A stretch of 64,000 bases of DNA from assembly GCA_037042915.1 (NCBI GenBank), contig CM073200.1, forward strand, positions 1,488,001 through 1,552,000, written 5' to 3'. The stretch is from Auricularia sp. M13 (lineage: Eukaryota; Basidiomycota; Agaricomycetes; Auriculariales; Auriculariaceae). This document shows positions 1 through 9,653 of the stretch, in pieces. The translations under genes were made by a program, and so were the position numbers. The notes beneath the pieces are model-generated. The model saw only the letters and a list, made by a program, of their open reading frames with translations. It searched no databases and was not told where the DNA came from. Every line of letters begins with the position of its first letter. Positions within the stretch are counted from its first letter, which is position 1.

Positions 1-909
1 CATGGAGTACATTTCACTCTCCTCGACTCTCACCAACTCGTTATACAAGAGCACGAGGCGGCTCCTGGGCGGTGACCACTGCATGCTCATCAAGATCGAC
101 GCAGCGCACATTGGTACTTTCGCATTTGACTACGCTGTCTACACGTACGTTATACGCTATAATATACAAAAGTGGTCTAACTCCCCCATAGGAGAGACGA
201 TGCAGATACGGAAGCACCTACGAGCAGCTCAGGCAGCGCCACAGTAACACGACTCATAACTAGCCACACAGCAAGGGCATCAAGCACCGGTAGCTCTTGA
301 AGTTAGTATCCAAGCCTAGCATTACGCCGCGGTACTGACAGATATTCAGGAAATGATCTCGGTGCCGCGGTCGGCGCCACTCTAGGGGGCATGGCGATCG
401 TCTTCGCACTACTATCATGGTTTTGCATCCGCTGCCGCCGACGTGGAGAACGTCTCCGTGCTCGTGCGTCGCGCGACCCAGACGGAGCTGGCAGCTCCCC
501 CACGCCGTTCTATGCCCATCCAGACCCGGCCGCCGCTTCTGTGGAGGCCAAGGACACCGACTTCCTGGACGCCAAGGATCCAGTAACCCCACTCATGCAA
601 CCCGCTCCCTTGTCTTTATTGCCAGCTACGCACACTAAACGTCTCGGCTTCGCTACCAAATCTGTGTTTCTGCGCGTGCCTGCGCTATTAGCGCCGACCG
701 AGCTGGCGACGACGACTGGGTGGCCCAGTTTACCTGCACCGAATCTGCTACCCGAGGGCGCTTCGTCTACTATGAACACCGCGTATCTCAGGACGGAGCT
801 GGACAGAGCACGCGCAGAGATCGATATGCTACGGCAGGTGGCCGAGCCGCCGCCTTATTCTGACGCGCGGGCACAGGGAGTCAACATATGTCGGACTCGT
901 TGCGATTGA
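1..909 (+). CDS. PPPY-tailed single-pass membrane protein, copy 1 (5' end cut by window)
   Basis: This is the C-terminal part of a membrane protein whose start lies before the window. Exons are inferred at <1-144, 192-289 and 350-909; the introns have GTACGT..ATAG and GTAGCT..TTCAG ends, the second with a CTGAC branch site. The ectodomain ends in DYAVYT, as in the paralogues at 5254-6573 and 25909-27123, and the first intron sits at the same codon and phase. A Ser/Thr-rich stalk leads to one transmembrane helix (around GATLGGMAIVFALLSWFC), a basic stop-transfer patch, and a cytoplasmic tail ending in a short coil and AEPPPYSD. PPxY is the ligand class for WW domains, so recruitment of a WW protein (for example a Nedd4-type ligase) is an inference. 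The ligand or function of the ectodomain is unknown. It is the first gene of a three-gene block duplicated at 25.9-30 kb. Confidence 0.75.
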
Positions 910-1108
910 GAGCCACGAATGGGCACACTCTGCCCAAGTGAGCAATGACCTCGGTGTGCTTGCCATTGAACCCGAATCTCTTCGATTATGATAACGAAGT
1001 CAATGAATTGCGATTTTACGCGTGCGCAGGACGATCGTGTTCATTGACATGTTGAACGCTTACAGCCGACAAAACCTTGGTGATTTAGTGACAACTAGAA
1101 CGTGAAGC

Positions 1109-2231
1109 TCAACTGAACAACTGGTTCGCCTCCGCAATGGCCCTTGCTCTCGCTGCATCTTCGATGCCTGCGATAACTTGACGCTTAGGTCTAAACGAGC
1201 GCGAGTTGAATTCTGCCGCAACTACTCAGTCGGAAACAATCGGGATCTCATGCCCACTCACGGCCTGAGATGCCATTCCTGTCGTGTGTGTGGCCCAGAA
1301 TCATCTTCGATTTGTACCATGCAAAGAGTTTGATTCGGTAGACCTAGTTGTGGTCAACATGATGGCGCATTATCGGATGCGGGAATAAGACTGACCTTAA
1401 TGTACGGGCTCTCGAAGTCAGGGTAGCGCAGGATACCGATGTCCAACAACGTCTTCTCCTCGTGCTTCTTCTCGATCACAAAGCGATCCATGGTATTGCC
1501 GGCGTGTGCTACGATATCCGATACGACGCTGAGGTCGATAGATGAGCGCGCGGAGAGAATGTCCGGATCGACGATCAGCTTGGTGAACCACGCTTGGACC
1601 TGCGTTCCATAAACTCAGTCGCGGGATGGGAAGCTCGGAGATACGCACCTCCTTGACGACGCTGTCGTACTGCTCGCTCTTCTTCAACCAATTCTTGCGG
1701 TCGACGAGCAGAGTATCCGCACGGTCCACCGCGTTGCCGGTGCACGGCTCGAGAACAGGGTTGCTCATGAGGATGTTCATCATATCGGTCCAGCCACGCT
1801 GGTCCGGTCCAAGTCTTGCAAGAGCCCGCGCAGTGCCTGCCACGGCGACTTTGAGTTCGTCGTCCATGATGCGTAGGGCGCCGGACGTGAGAACGCCGTA
1901 GATCGGTGCGACCTCATTGCTAAAAAGGAAGACGCTCTGCAAGGCAGTGAGTGAGATATGAGAAGCGATGGTGAGATCGCTCCGTGAGATATACCGGATC
2001 CTCAGATTTGTTTACGCCTCCTTCGTGACGTGCCTCGAGCTGGCGCTAGCAAGCTGATGGTCAGTACGTTATTGCCACACTCGTAGTGAGCTGTGAGCAC
2101 ACCGTCGAGAGCTCGAGGATTCTATCGAAAGTGCCGAAGGTTTGCAGTAGCCCTTTTACCAAAAGCATGTTGTCGGATGCATCGATGACCTGACCAGAGA
2201 GCGAGTCCAACATTGAAGCGAGGTCGTCCAT
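1109..2231 (-). CDS. Unknown-family protein, leftward member of divergent pair A (278 aa)
   Basis: Six exons are inferred on the minus strand: 2231-2103, 2045-2016, 1936-1649, 1599-1396, 1343-1262 and 1212-1109, giving a frame that closes at 278 residues. All splice phases match the copy at 27248-28357, which is strong support for the model. I do not recognise the family. Visible features are a helical N-terminal half containing an ELKVAVAGTARALA stretch and a W..lM..ll.npvLeP segment, then VQAWFTKLIVDPD, a strand-rich IGILRYPD..PYIKVYRI core, and a helical C-terminal tail rich in Ala, Arg and Glu. There is no signal peptide or membrane helix. The same core occurs in the rightward neighbour at 2818-3751, so the two divergent genes are old paralogues. 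The function is unknown; a cytosolic location is inferred only from the lack of sorting signals. Confidence 0.75.
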
Positions 2232-2817
2232 GCGTAGCGGTGGTGGGGTTGGCGGACTGATTGCTTATATGCACGAGGTGTCTTGTCTTTGGGAGCTTGC
2301 TGAGGCGCCCAGATCCAGGGTTGTCAGCGAATGGCGTACGAGCGGACTGCTGTAACATGAAATCCGCATTGCGCTCGCACTTACTTGCGTGCATGAGGCG
2401 GTCGCACTGCTCGATTCGAGCATGACAGAAGCACTGAGCCGCCCACCGGGATTCCGTTGCGGGATGGGTGCAGAGTAAGGAAGCGGATGCGCAGAGATAA
2501 GGTCATTGTGAACACAATTGCCTCGAGGTAAGCACGCACGAGGTGTGCATGGATAGGCAGAATGTGCCCAATATGGCCACTGAGGTATTGAATGCAGGCT
2601 GCAGAAGGCCAAATCTGCGCACTGTGTTCCCGATCGACGCCTCACCAATACAGCCACTCACACAGCAAAACGGCCGAATCAGGATTCGCCGCGCAGGGTT
2701 GAGTCAGCTGACGATAGCCCGCGCTCCGGGATGCGGGTAGGGTTGCGAAATTTCGGCACTCATACCTGCCATATAAACTGGCTGAATCAGTTCTGAAAGG
2801 ACGCATCCGCGAGAAAA
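2232..2817. promoter_or_regulatory. Bidirectional promoter of divergent pair A
   Basis: This 586-bp spacer serves two divergently read paralogues. A TATAAA lies at 2772-2777, 46 bp before the rightward ATG; on the leftward side a TATAAGC-like box lies near 2263-2269. Two boxes recur in the duplicate spacer at 28358-28985: CCGGGATTCCGTTGCG at 2446-2461 and AATTGCCTCGAGGTAAG at 2516-2532. In both copies their starts are exactly 70 bp apart. The second box ends like a splice donor, so it could also be the end of a 5' untranslated exon. Confidence 0.6.
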
Positions 2818-3751
2818 ATGCTTACCTCGACTGTAGCACAGCAGTATACCACGCACCCACCGCCGGTGCCTGCTCGTACGAGCGATCGCAGCCATGATGT
2901 TCAACCTGACGAGGTCCATTTCATCTCTCTGGTGCAATGTATGCCCGATACTCACCTCTCGTTTGTACACTAGACGCTGTCCTGGATGCCAGGCATGGTT
3001 TTGGCGCAGCCGCCATCGTCTGAGGCTTCAGATTTCGGGGCACTCGTGGCTCTCGCGAAGGACGTGTTGACAGGTTGCGCAGCCGCCGACGCGAAATCCT
3101 GGGACAAGTTGATGCGGGCTTTGCTGCAGAACGGCACCCTCCAGCCATTCGGAACGCCCGTTGACCACGCGGACATGCTTGTCCGAAAGACCGCCTCGTT
3201 CTCTGTTAATGAAGGCTCGCATCTGCGTACTCTTCAGGAGGTGAGTACTCGAGTCAAGGTTAGTTGTTGTACGCACGCACGAACTCATAAACTTGAGCAG
3301 GAGATCGACGAGTGGCTGAAGGGTCTCGTCGCCGCAGATCCGTCCCTGTTCGACCATACGGTATACACGATGGACGCGCTGGCGGCACATCTTGTCCAAG
3401 ACTCCACTCCGACACTGCTTATCGGGCACATGCACAAGATGAAAGGTCGTCACGAAGGCAAGGTCGACGTACCTATTTTCCGCCTCCCAGACGCGGCGCA
3501 TCCGTTCCTCACGGTACGTCCGTCGAGTCATCGATATGGATTCTATCTCGCTGATAGATGAAATTGAAAGGTCTACCGGATCCAAATCGATGTCTGGTCC
3601 TCGAAGCAGCGGGCATTCGTCGTGCGTCAGAACGACGAGTTGGTGCTATCCGGTCGTGAGTGCACTTGTTTGCTGTGCCGCGTGTCACAGGCTCAGTATG
3701 GCCGTAGAGTACAATGTCCGTTACTTCAAGCTGCGCGGGCAGTCGATGTAG
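2818..3751 (+). CDS. Unknown-family protein, rightward member of divergent pair A (240 aa)
   Basis: Five exons are inferred: 2818-2931, 2974-3240, 3301-3513, 3571-3655 and 3708-3751. The ATG at 2818 was chosen because it opens a frame resembling the start of the duplicate at 28986 (MLTSTVAQ against MQTSPVVQ) and lies 46 bp after a TATAAA. Exons 3 and 4 have exactly the same lengths (213 and 85 nt) as in the duplicate. The protein shares the core of the leftward genes: W..LM.ALLQNGTLQPFGTPVDHADMLV, then EIDEWLKGLVAADPSLF, PIFRLPDAAHPFLTVYRI and WSSKQRAFVVRQNDELVLSG. It ends at QYNVRYFKLRG and lacks the helical tail of the leftward members. There is no signal peptide or membrane segment. Function unknown. 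The first intron (42 nt) is short, so its donor is the least certain junction. Confidence 0.75.
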
Positions 3752-4369
3752 TGGCGAAGACGAATAAGCGGGCGGAGCGAAGGATGGATCGGATGTTGAC
3801 GCTCCCGGCCGGGATGCTGTCTTCACCCCACCAGATATGCCTGTCCTGGGCTCGAACCTTCAACCAGGGTCGAGGTCAGAGGGCCGAGACCGGGGCGCTG
3901 CGACGGATTCACGAGAGCCCAGCAATCACATGTCATCAGAAATCTGCAGTTTCAGGATACGAGAATAGACGGAAGTTGATGAGAGACTGCAAAGGCTTGT
4001 AATGCGAGAACTGCGGCAAGCAACCGGTGCTCACGAGGTAGTGGGATAAGACGCGGAAATTGCCGATCATCCTTAGCTTTTTGCGACCATTCAAAATGAC
4101 TATGCGAAACTGCGCACTCATGCGCTTACTGTCGCACCACCAACGACTCTCAACGACTCTCGCCTCTCGCACCCCCAGCACGCGCGCTTGCATTGTCTTT
4201 CATATCAACTGCTCGTGTCGCAGATACTGTAGACTGTATGTTCGATGTTCCTTTCTTTAGCCGCTCACGCCCCAGCCGTGGCAGGTAGGTAGGTAGGTAG
4301 GCAGTGTTTGGCATGTCCGGGACCAGCCGACTGGCGGTTGGCTGGGCCCGATGGCTGCTAGTACAGCTC
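3752..4369. other. Gene-free spacer
   Basis: I see no supportable gene here. It holds a short AGGT microsatellite (listed separately) and leads into the CR-like fossil. Confidence 0.5.
4283..4301. repeat. (AGGT)n microsatellite
   Basis: Four and three-quarter uninterrupted copies of AGGT in gene-free DNA. Confidence 0.9.
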
Positions 4370-5165
4370 CGACCCTTCGACTTTTTTCGTGTTGATATCT
4401 TCGCATTGCTCGCATCGAGCCTGGAATCCTTCTCTGTCAACCAACTGGCGGCAGAGCTCCGGACGGCCTTCGCGAAGTGTAGTTACATCGTCGAGTTTGT
4501 ACCGTCGATGAGGCGCAAGTCGCCATGAGCTATGCGTACGGTGCCTTTTCTGCGAGCGATAACAGCAAATCGGCACCAGTTTTGCACCAACTTGTTCGGT
4601 GCATGGCCTCTGCTTTTCCGCAGCAGCGCCTGTTGGTCGCAGGGACCCATGTAGTTCTTGACGTCGTCAACGACGCCCTCTCCGACCTATCCTTGCGCTT
4701 CTCCGAGTTCCGCTTTATATATTCCCTTGGCTACTTTGACACCGTGGCCAAAACATCCGCCTACCTGCGATATTTCTTCGGCGAGACATTCCGAGATGAC
4801 AACTGCAAAGAAGTGCATTCACTTTTTCGCGGACGGTGCGGCATTTACATTTTTTGTGGCGAGGCTGCCGGTTGATGCTTGACTCACGAACACTTCTTCA
4901 GTCGCCCGACCACCAGCGCAAGCTGGTTTCCATTCTTCGTTCTTCTCCCTCCGTCCCATATGACCGATCATCCGCGAAACGTCCCGGCCGCTCTCTACGT
5001 CACAAGGTCCTTCGGGCGCTGTGCTTTACTCGCGCGTTCAAACGCGATATGCCGTACAACCCTCCAGTCTCGTCCATCAACATGGACGCGCTGCAGCTGC
5101 TGGACCATCCGCCGGAATTGTCGACCTCACTCCTGGATGATAGAATCTGGGACCTGTCTTCATAG
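4370..5165 (+). pseudogene. Fossil CR/Crinkler-like NTPase-nuclease gene (partial)
   Basis: This is a fossil of the family seen whole at 9654-12159 and 12639-16204. Recognisable parts are the second half of the P-loop NTPase domain (around QQRLLVAGTHVVL and YIYSLGYFDTVAKTSAYLRYFF) and the family's C-terminal tail (LRHKVLRALCFTRAFKR then PYNPPVSSI). It is broken, with several breaks and only part of the gene left. Similarity to the leftward intact gene is still easy to read, so decay looks moderate rather than ancient. Confidence 0.75.
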
Positions 5166-5253
5166 AGCTGCTACATGTTGCATTCGCTGCGCTTTCCTGC
5201 ACATACAGTCTATTATTACCACGATCCAGATGGCCTGCGACTGCATTACATTT

Positions 5254-6573
5254 TCACTCATGGACGCTATCTTCCGTATGCTGCTCCGTACATGCGTTTG
5301 ACATGCTGCGGTGTCTGTCAGAATACGGCGGCGGTACGGCAGTCCGTCTCAGCATCGCATTCTCCTCCCGCATCCTCTCCAGCTCAGCACGCAACTCCGT
5401 GGATTCATATGTCTGGCCCGGCGACGCGGACAGCCCGCCAGACCCTGATAATTGTTCTAGATCTCGCGGTGGCGTGAGTGCTGTCTTCAACTGCTCGACT
5501 TTGTCCACCGGAGTAGTCGAGGAGCTGCCACTGGCAACGGTGACATGATTCTTTCCGGTATGGCTGTCCAATGGATTTGTAAACTCCGCGTCTTGAAAGG
5601 CGACAATTCGACCTCGTCTGCGCCGCCGGAAGAGGCACCAGATGCCAAGCGCGAGAGTGACTGCAGCCGCCGCTCCCGCGACAGCTCCCGCGACTATGGC
5701 ACCTCTGTGCGTCGGAGAATTGGAGATGGGATGCGGGTTGATGGGATTGTCCGACGGGGTCCTAGTTGTGGTGTTTATCTCAGTCGGTGCGCTGCTGTGC
5801 ACTATGACAGACGCGCTCGCGCTCTTCGCTGATTGATGTGCATCCGGTGCAGAGTCGGCCTCTGCAGTTCTGCAGAATGCAGTCAGATCGGGGTACCATT
5901 CCCCATTCCCCCTGTCGATGAGCTTTAAGGGCTCACGTGTATACGGCGTAGTCGAACAGCGCAGCAGATATATCAGAGCCGTCCGGCGCCGCAAAGCTCG
6001 AGACGACGACATGGTGCTCGCCGTCTGTCAGCCCTCCGCGGCTGAACAGCAGTTGGTCATACAGCAGATCATCAGTGGAGGCCGAGAGGTTGCTCGGTAA
6101 GTGAATTCTCTCGGGGTTGGGGATTTCGTCCACGTAGAAAGCGAGGGACGTGTCGAATGCGCGCATGAGGATGAAGAATAGGTAGATGCTGCTCCCTGTA
6201 ATGCCGTTAGCGCTCTTACATGCATCATCACTCCGAATGATTACTTACCTTTGAATGAGAAGGTCACATTGGATCCAAATTCGCTGGTGCCTGCCGAGAT
6301 CTCGATTTGGTGCCTGGGATAGTCAACCTTCGGTCCAAGTAGGACTGTGGCATTTTCAACGCACCACGTTTGATTGTGAACCTTAGTCCAATCTGTAGTA
6401 CATATGGGGCAGTTTTCTGTCTGCGTAGTCACCGCGATCCATGGCTGGGTAGGTAAATATTGAGGTATTTGACCTGTGCGCGAGTCTCCATATGTGTCGT
6501 CGATCGTTACGTTGATCAGCCGCGATTGAGCGAAGGAAGCTAGCAGGATCACGGAAATAATGTCAAGTAGCAT
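5254..6573 (-). CDS. PPPY-tailed single-pass membrane protein, copy 2 (399 aa)
   Basis: Three exons are inferred: 6573-6249, 6195-5937 and 5869-5254, which close a frame of 399 residues. The N-terminus is a signal peptide (MLLDIISVILLASFAQS) followed by INVTIDDTYGD, the usual opening of a large Agaricomycete family of secreted or anchored proteins. The ectodomain has four Cys, several N-glycosylation sequons and ends in FDYAVYT. A Ser/Thr/Pro stalk precedes one membrane helix at about residues 250-274, an Arg-rich stop-transfer patch, and a tail with the coil ELERMREENAMLRR and VPPPYSD. The topology implies an outside N-terminus and a cytoplasmic PPxY WW-ligand motif. Intron positions equal those of copy 3 at 25909. 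It is divergent from SSZ1 and convergent with the fossil to its left. Function unknown. Confidence 0.8.
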
Positions 6574-6913
6574 GGCCGGGTTGCAAAAATCGTGGCGGAG
6601 GAGGAGAAACAAAATCAACTGCAGGCGCGTTCAATTTATGTAGGCGGGGCCAGTTTGAACGCCATCTTTAGCTCCAGTCGGGCCCGCCTGGAAATGCTGA
6701 TTTATATCCTGATGATGATTTTTGAGCGCTGTGCAAGAGGCTCCTATGAGTTCTCGGCAGGAACGACAAACATTCCTAAAACAGTGGGCATCTGGCAAGC
6801 TCGGCGCAGGAGTCCGCAATCGCCGGGCGCCGACCAACGGGTGGAAAGTCCGCTCTTGGTTCCGGACCGATCTCTCTTTTTTCCTTGTACGCGCCGCACT
6901 CGGTACGAGCGGT
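6574..6913. promoter_or_regulatory. Shared 5' region of the membrane-protein gene and SSZ1
   Basis: A 340-bp divergent spacer. I see no box that I can assign with confidence. The ATG at 6914 was taken because the Hsp70 nucleotide-binding start (VIGINFGNSYAS) follows about 18 residues later. Confidence 0.35.
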
Positions 6914-8891
6914 ATGGCAGCTTCGCTACAGCAGCCAAACGGCACATCGACGGCATCCAAGACTGTCATTGGCATAAACTTTGGCAATTCATATGCCTCG
7001 ATCGCTGTGATTTCGAACGTGAGCGTCCAGCAAATATTCTGGGACATATCCCAGTTGTATCTATTCAACTGACTTGGTTATTTCTTGTCGCATATCGATA
7101 GGAAAAGACGGCAGAATGCATTGCTAACGAAAACGGCGAGCGCCAGATCGCCTGTGCCGTGTCATACAGCGGCGAGGAAACCGTACGCAATTACTCAGTT
7201 TCGATATGACTTCTTGCTCACAACGTGACAGTACATTGGCAATCAAGCATTGCCGCAGCTGGTAAAAAATGCGCGCAACACAATTACGGGTTTCCGCAAT
7301 CTGTTAGGCAAAAAGTGCGTGACCCTCACTTGTCGCGATGTCGAAAGTGACTGATGTATATATGTGCAGATTCAGCGAAGTCTCAGAGACGTATACAAAC
7401 ACGTCGTCGAGTGCTCCAGTCATCAAGCACCCGGACTCAGACTTGCCCGCATATTCTGTTGAGGTTTTGGTACCCGTGCCCCGCCGCCCAGAGCCTGCCT
7501 CTATCGCGTCACTCAAAGGAACACCGGCAGCTTCGGCGCAACCCACACCAGCACCCTCTCCTCCACCGGAACCCCAACGCCTTACCAAGATTCTGTCTGT
7601 ACCGGAGGTTACGACTATTTTCCTGAAGAGCCTGTTGCAAAGCGCAACCGACTATCTCGGCACTCGTGTTGATGGCGCTGTGCTCGCTGTGCCAACCTGG
7701 TTCACTCCCGAGGCGCGTGAAGCGTTAACAGCTGCGTCAGAGGCGGCGGGCATCCATGTGCTGCAGCTCCTCGACGAGCCTGGTGCCGCCGCTCTTCTTC
7801 TGCCGCCTAGTGAAGACAAGACGGTGCTCATCCTGGACGTCGGTGCCTCCGGACTGTCTCTGGCTCTGCTCGCCCTGCGCGCGGGCCTGGCACACGTCCT
7901 CGGCACGTCCTTCACGCCCGGCGCTGGCGCAAAGGCCATCGACGACCGCCTCGTGGGCTTCTTTGCGAAGGAGTTCACAAAGAAGACAAAATCGCCTCTC
8001 GCGCTCCCCCCGCAGAGCGAGGAAGACGCGCGCGCCGAGCGCAAACTGCGGCTCGCCGTCGACGCCACGAAGCGCACGCTGTCCGCCGGCGTCGGCGGCG
8101 CGGCGGCGTGTAGCGTCGAGTCGCTCAAGGGCGGCATGGACCTCGCGGCAAGCATTAACCGGCTGCGTTTCGACCTGGAGGTCGCGCCGGTGTACCGTGC
8201 CGTCTCCGCGGCCGTGCGCGCGCTGCTGGCGGACAAGGGCCTGGAGCCGCTGTTGGTGGACGAGGTGCTCTTCGTGGGCGGCTCCGCGCGCCTGCCAGGG
8301 CTCATCGCGCAGCTCGAGACGGTCTTCCCGGAGCGCACCGTGCTCTCGCACACGGTAGACCCGACGGAGGTCCTCGCGCGCGGCGCCGCCCTGCAAGCCC
8401 GTGCTCTGGCCGAGAGTGAGACGGACCTTTCGGCGACGGAGGCCAAGACGACGAGCAGCGCCATTGGGCTGTTCTTCCCTGGCGCTGGCGAGGAGCTGAC
8501 TGCGGCAAACTACGTCGCGCTCGTGCCGCCGCACACCCCGTTGCCCGCGCGCCGCACGGTCTCGTTCCCCGTTGCCAAGGACGCGGATCGCGTGGGCTTC
8601 GAGGTCGTCGAGGCGCGCGTCGAAGTCTTCCACCCGCCCAAACCGGAGCGCGCGCCCAAAGAGGCGAGCGGAGATGCCGAGGACGACGAGGAGGATGAGG
8701 AGGAGGAAGAAGAGGAGCCGGAACCCGAGCTGCGCACTCACAAGACCGGCGTGCTCGGCGCGCTGGTGCTTGGGGCGAATGCGAAGGAGAAGGTTGTCGT
8801 GGAAGTCGTGGTTGCTGTCGATGGCGCGGTGAATGTCGCGGCATGGCAGGAGGGTGGGGAGCGGACGACGCTGGTCGTACCTGCACCGTAA
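6914..8891 (+). CDS. SSZ1: Atypical Hsp70, Ssz1-type subunit of the ribosome-associated complex (596 aa)
   Basis: Four exons: 6914-7018, 7102-7182, 7232-7314 and 7370-8891. The protein opens with the Hsp70 phosphate-binding strand (TVIGINFGNSYASIAV) and has the ATPase-domain landmarks AVPTWFTPEAREAL, LLDEPGAAAL, ILDVGASGLS and VDEVLFVGGSARLPGL. After about residue 430 there is only a short acidic region and a truncated beta domain, not the full peptide-binding domain and lid of an ordinary Hsp70. Size and layout match fungal Ssz1 (538 aa in yeast); this copy is somewhat longer because of an acidic Glu/Asp run near residues 515-530. Known role: Ssz1 pairs stably with the J-protein zuotin at the ribosome exit and stimulates Ssb on nascent chains. 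Codon usage is strongly GC-biased, in line with high expression. Confidence 0.9.
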
Positions 8892-9019
8892 GGACGGCCT
8901 GAGTGTTAGTGTCGCTAGATGAAAATTACCGCTTCATATTGTCTTTGTCTCAGATCAATCTCACTGCCCATTTCAGACTATTTCACGGTTCTCTCCCAGC
9001 GCTCGAAGTAGGTCACACA

Positions 9020-9221
9020 GCTGTGAGCCAGGTGTTCCATATGTATGGCAAAGTGAGTTTGGTTTCGGCTGCCAAGTTCGCCAACATTTCTAAGGTGCGC
9101 GTTCCAGCTATGGGTGACCCCTGCGCGCGTGTCCGAAGGTGTTGTCGATCGTGACGTTGATGAAGCGACGCGAGACAGCAAACGCAATAAGCTGAACCAG
9201 TACGGTCACTATGGACAACAT
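9020..9221 (-). pseudogene. Relic of PPPY membrane-protein gene, N-terminal piece
   Basis: Read leftward from 9221, the frame gives a signal-peptide-like start and then RRFINVTIDNTFGHAR, clearly the family opening seen in copies 2 and 3. The reading stops soon after, near 9100, and only scattered similarity (a W..W segment) continues. The matching C-terminal piece lies 140 bp away on the other strand, so an inversion has split the gene. Confidence 0.65.
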
Positions 9222-9357
9222 GACTGGGGGTATCTCTAGCACCAAGGCAGATTGTTGCGCGAGCACGAGCTACCTGGACGAGCATATAACAGCTCCAGTG
9301 AAGTGGGAAGCAGCAAACGTCGGAGTTGACACGATCATCGACACTTGTTGCGAGTAG

Positions 9358-9441
9358 GAGAGGATGAGCGAGGAGAAGGAGATGCTGAGACGGGCTGCCG
9401 TACTGCCGCCGTATTCGGATGGAAACCGTAGCGCGTCATGA
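9358..9441 (+). pseudogene. Relic of PPPY membrane-protein gene, C-terminal piece
   Basis: The plus strand encodes ERMSEEKEMLRRAAVLPPYSD followed by a few residues and a stop. It is nearly the same as the tail of copy 2 (ERMREENAMLRR..PPPYSD). Nothing upstream on this strand encodes the rest of the protein. It lies in opposite orientation to the N-terminal relic at 9020-9221. Confidence 0.7.
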
Positions 9442-9653
9442 TCAAACGCCAGCCCGTAGATTGTCAAGTGGTGTACTGACATTCTTCCAGCTTTGAGATG
9501 CCACGGTTTCCCATAGCTACTTTACATATTAGATCAAAGTAGCCAAAACAGATATGTGCAACGTCGAAGACAGACCGGCAAAAAAAGCGACGTCAGAGCA
9601 GAACGAACACATCGCGGGAAAGCAAATCCAAAACGGAAAAGCTAGGAACAAGG

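Noticed and set aside
7652-8741. Long antisense frames opposite SSZ1
   Set aside because: Shadows of the strongly GC3-biased Hsp70 coding strand; the sense strand has clear Hsp70 motifs.
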